Below are positions 1 through 11,030 of a DNA stretch of 64,000 nucleotides, one piece after another. This stretch comes from Devosia sp. (GTDB lineage Bacteria; Pseudomonadota; Alphaproteobacteria; Rhizobiales; Devosiaceae). The translations under genes and the position numbers were made by a program. The stretch spans positions 1-64,000 of the forward strand of contig JAHCJW010000002.1 in NCBI GenBank assembly GCA_026126125.1, read 5' to 3'. The notes under the pieces are model-generated. The model was not told the DNA's origin. It saw only the letters and a program-made list of their open reading frames with translations, and searched no databases. The first letter of the stretch is position 1. Each line of letters begins with the position of its first letter.

Positions 1-55
1 ATAATAAACGCCAATACAATTGGCGAGCGGACGCGCGATCACTTAGCTTCTTTTC

Positions 56-982
56 ATGGAACGCGTGGTCGACATAGAAACCGACAATCTATATCTCGCC
101 GTGCATCGCGGTTTTCTCACCGTCCATGCTGGAAGCGAAGAGCGCGGCCGTATTGCCCTCGATGACATTGGCGCGCTGATCGTTCATGCCCATGGCACGA
201 CATGGTCGACCAGCGTCTTCACGCGGCTCAGCGATCGAGGCGTGCCGGTGGTCATCTGCGGCCCCAATCACGCGCCCGCGGCGATCGTCTGGCCGCTCGA
301 AGGCCATCACCTGCAAGGCGCCAGGATGCGCGCCCAGCTCTCGGCCTCCCGCCCGCTCGCCAAGCAGCTCTGGAAAGACATCGTCCGCGCCAAGATCGCC
401 ATGCAGGGCGAGACTCTTGCCCGCAACGGGCACGAGGCCGGCGCTTTCTCCCTCCTCAGCCGCCGCGTCCGTTCCGGCGATCCCGACAATATCGAGGCGC
501 AGGCGGCCCGGCGCTATTGGAAGACCCTGTTCGGCCCCGGCTTTACCCGCGATCAGGAGGGCGAGGGCATCAATGGTCTGCTCAACTATGGCTACACGGT
601 TTTGCGCGCCATCGTCTCGCGCGCCATCTGCGCCTCGGGCCTGCATCCCACCATCGGCATTTTCCATGCCAACCGCGCCAATGCCTTTGCGCTGGCGGAC
701 GACCTGATGGAGCCCTATCGCCCGCTGGTGGACCAGATCGTCCACGATCTCGTCCAGGATGGGCGCACCGCCGTCACCCCCGAAACCAAGCAGGCGCTCA
801 CCGCCATCACCACGCTCGACCTACCCGGTCCCTTGGGTCTTTCTCCCCTCTCGGTGCAGGTGCAGCGTTTCGTCCATTCGCTGGCGCAAAGCTTTGAAAG
901 CGGCGTCGTTCAGCTCGAATTGCCCAATCCACCCCCAATTGGCGTGAATGCTGCGCCAGACGTTAGCAATGCGCAAACATAA
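56..982 (+). CDS. cas1: CRISPR-associated endonuclease Cas1 (type II style)
   Basis: This is the integrase subunit of the spacer-acquisition complex. The 308-residue length is usual for type II Cas1. Residues consistent with the metal site are E147 (in DNIEAQAARRYW), H204 (in GIFHANRANAFALADD) and an acidic residue near 219. The N-terminal beta domain carries the GVPVVICG segment common in type II-C Cas1. No strong ribosome site precedes the ATG. A perfect 7-bp hairpin (positions 9-25) and tandem stop codons TAATAA (2-7) lie just upstream; the stops could end an upstream cas9, which would be outside the window. The 3' end is close to or overlaps cas2, as usual for an adaptation module. The family call is from recognised sequence pattern; the type II-C subtype is inferred from the order cas1-cas2 and the sequence style. 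Confidence 0.93.
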   Translation: MERVVDIETDNLYLAVHRGFLTVHAGSEERGRIALDDIGALIVHAHGTTWSTSVFTRLSDRGVPVVICGPNHAPAAIVWPLEGHHLQGARMRAQLSASRPLAKQLWKDIVRAKIAMQGETLARNGHEAGAFSLLSRRVRSGDPDNIEAQAARRYWKTLFGPGFTRDQEGEGINGLLNYGYTVLRAIVSRAICASGLHPTIGIFHANRANAFALADDLMEPYRPLVDQIVHDLVQDGRTAVTPETKQALTAITTLDLPGPLGLSPLSVQVQRFVHSLAQSFESGVVQLELPNPPPIGVNAAPDVSNAQT

Positions 983-1328
983 AGCCCCCTCCGGTGTCAC
1001 CCATCTTAGCGGATATCAGCTCATGTGGATGCTCGTCACCTTCGACCTTCCCGTCGAAACCAAACCCCAGCGCGCCGCCGCCGCCAAGTTCCGCCTGGCC
1101 CTGCTGGACATGGGTTTCGAAATGAGTCAACTTTCCAATTATCTGAGGTTTTGCAATGGGAAGGAGCAATTCGATGCCTATACGCGCAAGATCGAATCCT
1201 ACCTCCCGGCGCTGGGCGACGTCTACATTTTCCACTTTACCGACCGGCAATACGAAAACATCGTCCGCTTCTCCGACCAGGGCCGCCGCACCGCGCGAAA
1301 AAACCCGACTCAAATGGCACTTTTCTAA
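969..1328 (+). CDS. cas2: CRISPR-associated endonuclease Cas2
   Basis: Cas2 dimers bridge two Cas1 dimers during spacer integration. The ferredoxin-like core begins with MWMLVTFDLPVETK, where the Asp of FDLP is the usual conserved acidic residue. The stretch LSGYQLMWML before it is typical of type II-C Cas2 N-termini, so a start upstream of the second Met is preferred. I chose the ATG at 969 (119 residues). ATG 948, overlapping cas1 by 35 nt, and ATG 1023 are in frame alternatives. The gene follows cas1 directly and is the last cas gene before a non-coding stretch. Confidence 0.9.
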   Translation: MRKHKAPSGVTHLSGYQLMWMLVTFDLPVETKPQRAAAAKFRLALLDMGFEMSQLSNYLRFCNGKEQFDAYTRKIESYLPALGDVYIFHFTDRQYENIVRFSDQGRRTARKNPTQMALF

Positions 1329-1400
1329 CAAAATTCGCCATTTTCCCCGCACCGACACCGCCGGATTGTCGTTGAATTCCAACAACATCCAGCAGCATCG

Positions 1401-1436
1401 AGCTTAGCAGTTCAGAAAACATGGTCCAGCGGCAAT
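1401..1436 (-). CRISPR. Solitary 36-nt CRISPR-repeat-like element (or tracrRNA anti-repeat)
   Basis: On the minus strand this 36-mer begins ATTGCCGCTGGACC and ends CTGAACTGCTAAGCT. Its length, its GC-rich 5' end and its TGCTA-containing 3' end match alphaproteobacterial type II-C repeats as I remember them. It lies 72 nt after cas2. I see no second copy at the roughly 66-nt spacing expected of an array, on either side. Read on the plus strand it would be an anti-repeat, followed by a 7-bp perfect hairpin (AGCGACA-GGC-TGTCGCT, 1484-1500), which fits a tracrRNA. So it is either a one-repeat remnant of an array or a tracrRNA anti-repeat. The rest of 1329-1635 holds no gene. Confidence 0.45.
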
Positions 1437-1635
1437 CAGGGGTCTCGGGTGCAGTCGGGGCGGCGGAGGTTATCGCTGCTTTGAGCGACAGGCTGTCGCT
1501 ATAAATCACTCAAATCGGTGCATTTTGTTGCCTGCATCCCGCGGAATGCCATGTGCGAGATGCTGAGGAATTTTTGCTCCAGGCTTATCCTCTATCTATG
1601 AGAGCCAGGTATAAGGTTCGAGCGGAGGAACAGAT

Positions 1636-4095
1636 ATGAGCCAAGCACGCATCCAGCACTTGCTCGAACAGATGACCCTCGAAGAAAAGGTCTCGATCCT
1701 TTCGGGGGAAGACTTCTGGTCCGTGCCCGCCATTGCCCGGCTCGGCATTGGCAAGTTGCGCGTGTCTGATGGCCCCAATGGCGCGCGCGGCGGCGGCTCG
1801 CTGATTGGCGGGGTGAAATCGGCCAGCTTTCCGGTCGGCATCGCCATCGGCGCCAGCTGGAATGTAGACCTAGTGCGCGAAATCGGCGCTGCCCTGGCCG
1901 ATGAGGTCAAATCCAAGGGCGCGCATATGCTGCTGGCGCCCACGGTCAATATCCACCGTTCGGTGACCAATGGCCGCAATTTCGAATGCTATTCGGAAGA
2001 CCCGATCCTGTCAGCCGAACTGGCCGTTGCCTATATCGAGGGCCTGCAGGACCAGGGAATCGGCGCGACGATCAAGCATTTTGTCGGCAATGAAAGCGAG
2101 ATCGAGCGCACCACGATGTCGAGCGAGATCGATGAGCGCGCGCTGCGCGAAATCTATCTCATTCCCTTCGAATGGGCGGTCAAGAAAGCCGGCACATGGG
2201 GCATCATGAGCTCCTATAACCGGCTCAACGGCACGTTCACCTCTGAACACAACTGGCTGCTCGGCACGGTGTTGCGCGAGGAATGGGGCTATGACGGCAT
2301 CGTCATGTCCGACTGGTTCGGTTCTCATTCCACCGCTGAAACCATCAATGCCGGTCTCGATCTGGAAATGCCGGGACCGACGCGGGATCGCGGGCAGAAA
2401 CTGGTGGATGAAGTCAATGCCGGCGCGGTATCGCTCGAAACGCTCGACAGGCGGGTTATCGCCATGCTGCGGCTGATGGAGCGCGTCGGCACGCTGGACG
2501 ATCACCGCCCGCATGAGGAACGCGCCGAGGACCGACCCGAACACCGCGCGCTTATCCGCCGCGCCGGGGCGGAAGCCACGGTGCTGCTCAAGAATGACGG
2601 CGTGCTGCCACTGGCCGGTTCGGGCCGCATCGCCGTCATCGGCCCCAATGCGAAAACCGCGCAGATCATGGGCGGCGGCAGCGCTCAGCTCAATGCGCAT
2701 TATCGGGTCTCGCCATGGCAGGGCCTGGTCGAAGCACTGGGCGAAGACCGCCTCGACTATGCCAAGGGTTGCACCAATGACCGCTTCCAGCCGTTGCTGC
2801 GCGGCAGCTTGAAGGTAGAATATTTCGATAACCTGACCCTGTCGGGTGCGCCGACCCATTGCGGCACGATGGAGGATGCGCAGGCCTTCTGGATCGGCCA
2901 GGTGGCCGAAGGCAAGGTGGATGCGCTGCATTTTTCCGCGCGGATCAAGGGCAGCTTCACCCCTGACACCAGCGGCCAGTACCATGTGGGTATTTATGCC
3001 GCTGGCCTCGCCAAGGTTTTCATCGACGGCAGGCTGGTGGCGGATGCCTGGACCCACTGGAGCAAGGGCCGCACCTTCTTCGAGGAGGGCTGCGACGAGG
3101 TGGTGGGCACGATCGGGCTGCAGGCCGGCCGCGCCTATGAGGTGATGATCGAGTTCTGCACCAAGGAGTTTGCCACTTTGGGCCTCGCCGCCTTTGCCTG
3201 CGGCATCGGTCTTCCGCTGGGTGACGAAGCAATGGCGGATGCGGTGGCGGCAGCGCGCAAGGCCGAAACCGCTTTGGTCTTTATCGGTCGCAATGGCGAA
3301 TGGGATACCGAAGGCAGCGATTTGCCCGGCATCGTCCTACCGGGCCGGCAGGGCGAACTCGTCGAAGCCGTGGCCGCCGCCAATCCCCGGACCATTGTCG
3401 TGCTGCAATCGGGTGGTCCGGTGGAAATGCCCTGGGCCGGCAAGGTGGCGGCCATCGTCTCGGCCTGGTATCCGGGACAGGAAGCGGGCAATGCCATTGC
3501 CGACATATTGACCGGCGCCGCCGAGCCCGGCGGCCGCCTGCCCCAGACCTTTCCGGTGCGCTGGGCCGACAACCCGGCTCATAGCCAGGACCGCGAGGTC
3601 TATCCGGGCCTTGACGGCAAGGTTCGCTATGAGGAAGGCATTTTCGTCGGCTATCGCCATTACGACAAGCTGGGCCTTACCCCGCTTTATCCTTTCGGTT
3701 TCGGGCTCAGCTATACAAGCTTTTTGCTTGCAAACCTCGCCATCGACGAGAGTGGCTTCGAGAGCGACGGCCAGGTTATTGTTGCGCTGACCGTCGCGAA
3801 TACGGGAGAGCGGGCCGGCTCCACTGTGGTTCAGCTCTATTTGACGGACGAGGAAGCGAGCGAACCGCGCCCGGCCAAGGAGTTGAAAGGGTTCGAAAAG
3901 CTGCATCTGGCGCCGGGGGAGGTCCGCACCGTCCGACTGACGCTCGATGCCAGGGCGTTTGCCCTTTATAGGACGGCCGCGCGCCATTGGCTGGTCGAAG
4001 CGGGCAGCTTTACCATCCATGTCGGACAGTCCTGCGAAGATCTGCCGCTGAGCGGTCGGATAGCGCGAGAGACGACGCTGATGCTCCCCGTATAG
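1636..4095 (+). CDS. Glycoside hydrolase family 3 beta-glucosidase with inserted PA14 domain
   Basis: This 819-residue enzyme hydrolyses terminal beta-linked sugars, probably beta-glucosides or xylosides. The order is GH3 N-terminal barrel (about 30-300), GH3 C-terminal domain (about 305-620) interrupted by a PA14 domain (about 390-525), and a fibronectin-III-like domain (about 725-800). The catalytic nucleophile is D226 in GIVMSDWFGSHST. KHFVGNESE is the usual substrate-pocket motif. There is no signal peptide, so it is cytoplasmic and would act on imported oligosaccharides. Start: GGAGGA lies 6 nt before the ATG. It stands alone and ends facing the luxR gene at 4184. The PA14 insertion usually restricts the pocket to short substrates. 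Confidence 0.93.
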   Translation: MSQARIQHLLEQMTLEEKVSILSGEDFWSVPAIARLGIGKLRVSDGPNGARGGGSLIGGVKSASFPVGIAIGASWNVDLVREIGAALADEVKSKGAHMLLAPTVNIHRSVTNGRNFECYSEDPILSAELAVAYIEGLQDQGIGATIKHFVGNESEIERTTMSSEIDERALREIYLIPFEWAVKKAGTWGIMSSYNRLNGTFTSEHNWLLGTVLREEWGYDGIVMSDWFGSHSTAETINAGLDLEMPGPTRDRGQKLVDEVNAGAVSLETLDRRVIAMLRLMERVGTLDDHRPHEERAEDRPEHRALIRRAGAEATVLLKNDGVLPLAGSGRIAVIGPNAKTAQIMGGGSAQLNAHYRVSPWQGLVEALGEDRLDYAKGCTNDRFQPLLRGSLKVEYFDNLTLSGAPTHCGTMEDAQAFWIGQVAEGKVDALHFSARIKGSFTPDTSGQYHVGIYAAGLAKVFIDGRLVADAWTHWSKGRTFFEEGCDEVVGTIGLQAGRAYEVMIEFCTKEFATLGLAAFACGIGLPLGDEAMADAVAAARKAETALVFIGRNGEWDTEGSDLPGIVLPGRQGELVEAVAAANPRTIVVLQSGGPVEMPWAGKVAAIVSAWYPGQEAGNAIADILTGAAEPGGRLPQTFPVRWADNPAHSQDREVYPGLDGKVRYEEGIFVGYRHYDKLGLTPLYPFGFGLSYTSFLLANLAIDESGFESDGQVIVALTVANTGERAGSTVVQLYLTDEEASEPRPAKELKGFEKLHLAPGEVRTVRLTLDARAFALYRTAARHWLVEAGSFTIHVGQSCEDLPLSGRIARETTLMLPV

Positions 4096-4183
4096 GCCAA
4101 GATCTGAAACCGGAGCGATCTGAAGCCGGAGCGAAAGGCGGCGCCCTGCACCGTCTCGCGGTTTCCCGCGGGGCACCGGGGCG

Positions 4184-4960
4184 TCAGCTGGCTCGGCTGT
4201 CAACGCGGCCAAAATAGGCCACGATGGCTTGCGAGCGGGAAACGACGCCGAGTTTGCGAAATGTCTGGCTCAGATGATATTCGACATTGCGCTTGGTCAA
4301 CCCCAATATGGTGGCGATATCGAGGTTGGATTTGCCGGCTGCCGCCCATTTGAGAATTTCAATCTGGACCGGCGAAAGCGCCGAGGCAGAGAGGGCCTCA
4401 TCCACCGAGGTCTGCCGGCAGAGGCCCAGCGCTTCGGCCTTCATCATGCCTGTATTGGCTATGGTTGAGACCCAGAACATGGTGGCGTCGGAGAATTCGC
4501 TTCGGGTGTGCGACTCCACCGAAATGGAGCTGATCGACCCGGGCCGCCGCGGCAGGGGCACAACGATGCCGCCCTTGAGCGGCGTCGTCACCAGATAGTC
4601 GATATAGCTCTGCTTCAGCGTGGTTTCCTGGGGATCGTGAATGCTCCATCGGAACGCCTGCTCGGCCATCGCGGCGCGCTCGAGGGTCGGGTCGCAGTCC
4701 CCCCAATGCGCCCGCTCATATTCCTTGGTAAAGTCGAGCGACCAGGTCACCAAGGTCGCATTAAGTGCGAGCTCATATTTGTTCGGCTTGTGCAGACCCA
4801 TATTGAAGCTCTGGAAGCCGAAGGTTGCGAACCCTTCCGACAGGGCCTGAACCAGCTCAGCGGCGTTGCGCGCCGCACGTATCGACTGCGTGGCTTTGAA
4901 AAGCCGGTCCAAAACGCCGAAACCGTCGGGGCCTCCACCCTCGCCGCGATCTTCCATCAA
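4184..4960 (-). CDS. LuxR-family regulator with autoinducer-binding-like domain (copy 1)
   Basis: A 258-residue transcription factor. An autoinducer-binding-type domain spans about residues 20-165 and a GerE/LuxR helix-turn-helix about 192-255 (LSPVQIEILKWAAAGKSNLD, then TKRNVEYHLSQTFRKLGV). The pocket keeps the Asp-Pro pair (GDCDP) and a later Trp (FRWS) that are conserved in TraR/LuxR. No luxI-type synthase is in the window, so it looks like a solo. It is strongly similar to the protein at 7596-8360: both share QSYIDYLVTTPLKGG and ISVESHTR. The start is the first ATG of a short run. The AT-rich stretch at about 5098-5130 upstream may contain its promoter. Confidence 0.88.
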   Translation of the reverse strand: MMEDRGEGGGPDGFGVLDRLFKATQSIRAARNAAELVQALSEGFATFGFQSFNMGLHKPNKYELALNATLVTWSLDFTKEYERAHWGDCDPTLERAAMAEQAFRWSIHDPQETTLKQSYIDYLVTTPLKGGIVVPLPRRPGSISSISVESHTRSEFSDATMFWVSTIANTGMMKAEALGLCRQTSVDEALSASALSPVQIEILKWAAAGKSNLDIATILGLTKRNVEYHLSQTFRKLGVVSRSQAIVAYFGRVDSRAS

Positions 4961-5182
4961 TCCCCCTCCAGATCGGCGGCCTTCTGGAGCATGCCACCCT
5001 TTCGGAAAGGTTGATCACCTCAGTGCCGGGGTCCCCGACACCTCAATATCGACGTGCTGCCAGCCCCTAACGCCGAGCTTGAATCGCAGCCTATACGCTA
5101 TCTTGACAGAAAATTTAACAATTTATTAGCGCCTGGCCCCGCCACTTTCGACGTTGTTGTTTTGCGCCCCTTTAGTGTGGCG

Positions 5183-6784
5183 CTAGAATACTTCCCAATC
5201 GCTGGCCAAGGCGGCATTCCCCGTGGTTCGCAGCATCGGCGCGCTGGCCGTACGCCCGGTTCGCGTCTGTTCGGCAAACGCGCCATCGATCCGAAACACC
5301 TCGACGATCCGGTCCAGCTCGCTGGCCTGTGCCTCGGTTTGTTCGATGGCGGCGTTGGTTTCTTCCACCAGGGCGGCATTGTGCTGGGTCATCTCGTCCA
5401 TCTGCCGAACCGCGGCGGTGACTTCCGCCAGCGAGGCCGACTGCTCGCCATTGGCCCGCGCGATAGTGTCGATCAGCCCGGCGCTTTCTTCCGCTCCTGC
5501 CTGTATATCCTGTAGCGTCTCGGCCGCCCGGGCGACCAGCCGCGTGCCATGACGCACTTCCTGGGCACTGGCCTCGATCAATTGCTTGACCTCTGAGGAG
5601 GCATTGGCCGCACTTTGGGCGAGGCGCCGCACTTCGACCGCCACAACGGCAAAGCCCTTGCCAGCCTCGCCGGCCCGCGCCGCTTCCACCGAGGCGTTGA
5701 GCGCCAGAAGGTTGGTCTGGAAGGCGATGTCGTCAATCAGCCCGATAATATTGGAGATCTTGCCCGAGGAGACCTCGATGGCGCTCATGGCCTGGTTGGC
5801 TTCATCCATCACCCGGCCACCTTCGGTGGCATTGCCGGCCAGTTTTTGCGAGGTGTCCCTGGCGGTGGCGGCGCGGCTGGCATTTTCGACAACGGCGGAA
5901 GACAAGTGTTCGATCGAGGCCGTGGTTTGCTCGATCGCCGCCGCCTGGCGCGTGGTGCGATCGGCCAGGTCATTGGCGCCGGACAGGATTTCTCCCGTCG
6001 CCGTCTTCAGCGAGCGCGAGGTCTGCTGCAGCTGCTCGACGATGGCCGCCAGTTTCTCGGCGACGGCATTGGTATCGTCCTTGATCTGTTCGAACTCGGG
6101 ATCAAGCGCTTCGGTCACTCGGCTGGTCAGATCGCCGCGCGCCACGTCCTTGAGCACCGCACCGGTCGCCGCGACGGCCTGCTGGATCCTGGCCTGAGCG
6201 GCGAGATCGGCCTCGCGCGCATCCGCGGTCAGCTTGTCGAAATAGGCGCTGACCCCGATATCGATATCGAGCAGCATGGATTTGAGCACCGACACCAGAG
6301 CCTCGGCCATGGCGTCGGCATCGGCCAGCACCGCTTCGGGCTTGCGCGGCCGGGATCGCCCCAAGAGCCCCTTTTCGGGCGCCAGCGCCGCCGCCATCTG
6401 GTCGTGCACGATACCGCGCACCAGCGTTTCGATGATGACGCCATAGCCCCCGATATGCCAGCGCGGCTCCAGGCCGATCTGCGCATGGCGCAGCCCGACA
6501 CGCGTGCTGGCCTGCAAGTAATCGCCGTCAAACTGACCGGTGGCGATCGAACGCCAATGGCCGAGCTGTTTGGACTTGGCCCGATCCATTTGCGGCTGGC
6601 CATCGAAAAAGCGCCTGACCGCCGGCACGGTGGCGATCTTGGCATAGAACAGTTCCAGGGCCGGCTCGAGGTGCCTGGTTATGCTGGCCTCGACGCCGGC
6701 CAGATGGCGGCGTGCCGCATCGTCAATGCCCATGAAATCCAGCCGTGACGACAACGCATCGATTTGCGTGTTTTCGGGTTGCAT
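5183..6784 (-). CDS. Globin-coupled methyl-accepting chemotaxis protein
   Basis: A soluble chemoreceptor of 533 residues without membrane segments. The N-terminal half (about 10-175) is a protoglobin-type heme sensor, as in HemAT, and H100 ([10 protein letters not shown]) is the likely proximal heme ligand. A signalling hairpin follows, with the MCP core [20 protein letters not shown]. The C-terminus ends in DWEVF, similar to the CheR/CheB docking pentapeptide NWETF. Oxygen or another gas is the probable ligand, by family knowledge. I placed the start at ATG 6784, where GGAGAAAAGACC precedes it; an upstream in-frame ATG at 6820 overlaps the preceding small gene. Confidence 0.93.
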   Translation of the reverse strand: MQPENTQIDALSSRLDFMGIDDAARRHLAGVEASITRHLEPALELFYAKIATVPAVRRFFDGQPQMDRAKSKQLGHWRSIATGQFDGDYLQASTRVGLRHAQIGLEPRWHIGGYGVIIETLVRGIVHDQMAAALAPEKGLLGRSRPRKPEAVLADADAMAEALVSVLKSMLLDIDIGVSAYFDKLTADAREADLAAQARIQQAVAATGAVLKDVARGDLTSRVTEALDPEFEQIKDDTNAVAEKLAAIVEQLQQTSRSLKTATGEILSGANDLADRTTRQAAAIEQTTASIEHLSSAVVENASRAATARDTSQKLAGNATEGGRVMDEANQAMSAIEVSSGKISNIIGLIDDIAFQTNLLALNASVEAARAGEAGKGFAVVAVEVRRLAQSAANASSEVKQLIEASAQEVRHGTRLVARAAETLQDIQAGAEESAGLIDTIARANGEQSASLAEVTAAVRQMDEMTQHNAALVEETNAAIEQTEAQASELDRIVEVFRIDGAFAEQTRTGRTASAPMLRTTGNAALASDWEVF

Positions 6785-6813
6785 GGTCTTTTCTCCGTTC
6801 GGCTTCGCCGGCT

Positions 6814-7125
6814 TCAGCACGGTGCCAGCCAGACATGGGCGACGCCGCCCTTGTGATGATCTTTCGCCACATCCAGGGTTACCCTGGGGTCGAGATAACG
6901 GCCCGCCGGACTGGGGGTCACACGCTCGATGCCGGCCGACAGGGCATGAATTATTGCTTCGTCATCCTCATGGGAAAAGAAGCCATAATTTGCCCAAGGC
7001 ACGTCAGGTGGCTGGCAAAGATCGGGATCGTGACCATCAATCAGCAGCCCCCGGCATGCCGAGTAGAGACAATTGAGGGGTGTCACGGCAAATTCCTCGC
7101 CGCAACGCAGCCAGATTAAGTTCAC
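6814..7125 (-). CDS. Hypothetical protein, 103 aa, upstream of the globin chemoreceptor
   Basis: I do not recognise the family. The reading frame has the GC-rich third positions of its neighbours and ends 29 nt before the chemoreceptor start, so the two are probably co-transcribed. The start is a GTG with GGAG 11 nt upstream. The protein is soluble and acidic, with two HD/HED patches ([29 protein letters not shown]) and a Cys pair near residue 20. It might be a small partner of the chemoreceptor, but nothing in the sequence shows a function. An opposite-strand open frame covers the same bases and looks less like coding sequence. Confidence 0.5.
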   Translation of the reverse strand: MNLIWLRCGEEFAVTPLNCLYSACRGLLIDGHDPDLCQPPDVPWANYGFFSHEDDEAIIHALSAGIERVTPSPAGRYLDPRVTLDVAKDHHKGGVAHVWLAPC

Positions 7126-7595
7126 TTCCTGCAGATCTCCGATCCGTTCGCCTCAATTCCTGCGTTCTGCAATTGAAGCCGCTTGCCCGCCTTGCACCGA
7201 AAGCCTCATCTGCTGGACCCGACCTATTTCCCAATGCGATGGCTCCACCGGTGGACATCATCGCCGTGGTCCCAGGAAAATCGAACTTTCAGGCTGTCCA
7301 GAACATCGACTAAGGAGGCTCGGCTTGGGGGGCTGTCGCTGTCAGCGCTGATGTCCTGAACGACAATCATTTGGAGCAGGAGCGCCTTGGGCGCCACTGC
7401 GGTGGCAAGCAGTTGTTAAGTTCCAATCCGGTATATAAGATTGGGGCACAGTGTGAGGAGTTTTCAAAATCCGATTCGGCGCCTGAAAAAGGTGTTGTCG
7501 AGCGGTCCCGCGCTCCAGTTTTTGAGCGAGGCGCGTGCTTTGGGCACCCCAAGGGCTATCGCCGGAAAACCGCGCATGGAAATTGGGGGATCGGG
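7126..7595. other. Intergenic region before the second luxR-type gene
   Basis: 470 bases without a convincing gene, between the divergently read small ORF and luxR copy 2. It holds a plausible promoter for the latter (see 7413-7441) and a long leader. An in-frame upstream extension of the luxR frame to 7371 exists, but it lacks family similarity and a ribosome site. Confidence 0.6.
7413..7441 (+). promoter_or_regulatory. Candidate sigma-70 promoter of luxR-type gene copy 2
   Basis: TTGTTA (7413-7418) and TAAGAT (7436-7441) are 17 nt apart in a locally AT-rich stretch, about 150 nt before the ATG at 7596. The hexamers are imperfect, so this is a guess from spacing and position. Confidence 0.35.
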
Positions 7596-8360
7596 ATGTC
7601 CGAAGACAATGAGTTGTCGCCCTCACGGGGCGCCACAACCATGGAAAAACTGTTTTTCAGTACGCGCCTGATCCACTCTGCGGGCAACAGGGCAGAGCTG
7701 ATAGCGGCCCTGTCAGAGAGTTTCCTGACCTTCGGCTTCGGCAGTTTCAATCTCGGCCTCCACAAGCTGGACAAGCACGAATTGACCCTCGACGCGACGC
7801 TGATGACCTGGTCCAACGACTTCGTGGTGGAGTTCGAGCGGAAGAACTGGGCGGAAAACAACCCCATGCTCGACCGGGCGATCATCGCCGAACACCCGTT
7901 TTGCTGGAGCGTCAACGATCGCCATCAAGACAGGCTGAAGCAAAGCTATATCGACTATCTGGTGACGACGCCGCTCAAGGGCGGCATCAGCGTTCCCCTG
8001 CCCCGCCGTCCGGGAACGGTCAGCAGCATCTCGGTGGAATCGCATACGCGGACCGAGTTTTCCGACGCCGATATCTCCACCGTCGCCCTGATCGCCAATT
8101 CGGCCATGATGAGAGCAGAAACATTGGGCCTCTGCCGTCAGGTTTCCATCGACGAAGCGCAAGCCCGCGATGCCTTGACGCCGGTGCAGGTCGAAATTCT
8201 CAAATGGGCGGCGGCCGGAAAATCCAATCTCGACATCGCCATGATCTTGAACATGACGAAGCGCAATGTCGAATATCACATGAGCCAGATCTTCCGTAAG
8301 TTCAGCGTGGCCAGCCGCTCGCAGGCGGTGGCCACCTTCTTGATGTCCAACAGCCCCTAA
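7596..8360 (+). CDS. LuxR-family regulator with autoinducer-binding-like domain (copy 2)
   Basis: A 254-residue paralogue of the regulator at 4184-4960, with the same architecture: ligand-binding domain about 15-160 and LuxR helix-turn-helix about 188-250 (LTPVQVEILKWAAAGKSNLD). The pocket region has NNP in place of the usual Asp-Pro pair (copy 1 keeps CDP), so ligand recognition may differ or be lost. The start at ATG 7596 is preceded by GGGGGATCGGG. The gene is convergent with the hybrid kinase gene and ends in a palindromic repeat. No synthase gene is nearby. Confidence 0.88.
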   Translation: MSEDNELSPSRGATTMEKLFFSTRLIHSAGNRAELIAALSESFLTFGFGSFNLGLHKLDKHELTLDATLMTWSNDFVVEFERKNWAENNPMLDRAIIAEHPFCWSVNDRHQDRLKQSYIDYLVTTPLKGGISVPLPRRPGTVSSISVESHTRTEFSDADISTVALIANSAMMRAETLGLCRQVSIDEAQARDALTPVQVEILKWAAAGKSNLDIAMILNMTKRNVEYHMSQIFRKFSVASRSQAVATFLMSNSP

Positions 8361-8397
8361 AGCGCATCGCGCTTCTTTCAGATTCGCTCCCTGCGCT

Positions 8398-8400
<3 letters not shown>
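8358..8400. repeat. Short palindromic repeat, family 1 (single unit), terminator-like
   Basis: TAAAGCGCA and TGCGCTTTA form the arms of a hairpin between the convergent luxR copy 2 and hybrid kinase genes. The interior (CTTTCAGATTCGCTCCC) is shared with the longer copies at 16761-16859 and 21800-21903. It probably also works as a transcript end. Confidence 0.8.
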
Positions 8401-10511
<2,111 letters not shown>

Positions 10512-10515
<4 letters not shown>

Positions 10516-11030
10516 TGCACAGTGATCGAGACGACCTGCCAGACCGATCGTCCGAAATAGACTTCATTGTAGAGGCTGGGCATTTCGTCGAAGGGATAAA
10601 TGACGAAAAGCGGTCCCCTATCGCGGATGGACAGGGTTTCCCCATTCATCCGCGACGCCAGAATGACGGGATTGGCGATAAGGTCATCGACGGGAATTTC
10701 GGCCGAATAGTCATTGATCGCCTGCACCGTGACCAGCGTGCCCTGGGCACCCACCGCGTCCAGCAGGGCGGCGGCCAATGGGCCGCTGAAGGTCTGAGTG
10801 CCCTCATGCCAGGGCGTTTCGGTGACGGTGACCCGCTGCGGCAAGGCGTCGATCATCGCCAGGTCGAATTCGGCCCGACCTTCGGCATTGGTCTTTGTGA
10901 TATTGCCCTCGACGGTGAGGACCACGGCGCCAGAGGGCTTTGGCAGCGAAGCCGCAAGGGCGGGCAACGGCGCCATGAGGGTGAGGGCGAACAGGGCGGA
11001 GGACAAAAAGGCGCGCATCGACACTCTCAC
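10512..11030 (-). CDS. Periplasmic SUOX-fold (molybdopterin-oxidoreductase-like) protein without cysteine
   Basis: A 172-residue exported protein. The signal peptide has an Arg-containing start, a hydrophobic core and an ALAAS cleavage site near 27. The mature part resembles the oxidoreductase molybdopterin-binding fold ([12 protein letters not shown] near the C-terminus). It contains no cysteine at all, so the cysteine that ligates molybdenum in the enzymes is missing, and it is probably a binding or sensory version rather than an enzyme. It is translationally coupled by 4-nt overlaps to both neighbours (the HD-GYP regulator before it, the hybrid kinase after it), which argues for a shared signalling job. 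Confidence 0.75.

Noticed and set aside
1437..1635. Further CRISPR repeats after the 36-mer
   Set aside because: No second copy at the expected distance in either direction by reading.
4096..4183. Terminator between GH3 and luxR copy 1
   Set aside because: Only a 5-bp CGCGG/CCGCG stem without T-run; not convincing.
5102..5130. Plus-strand TTGACA as a promoter
   Set aside because: No plus-strand gene follows, and no -10 at suitable spacing was found.
7371..7595. Upstream extension of the luxR copy 2 frame
   Set aside because: No similarity to the paralogue and no ribosome site; the ATG at 7596 has a good one, and a candidate promoter lies inside the extension.
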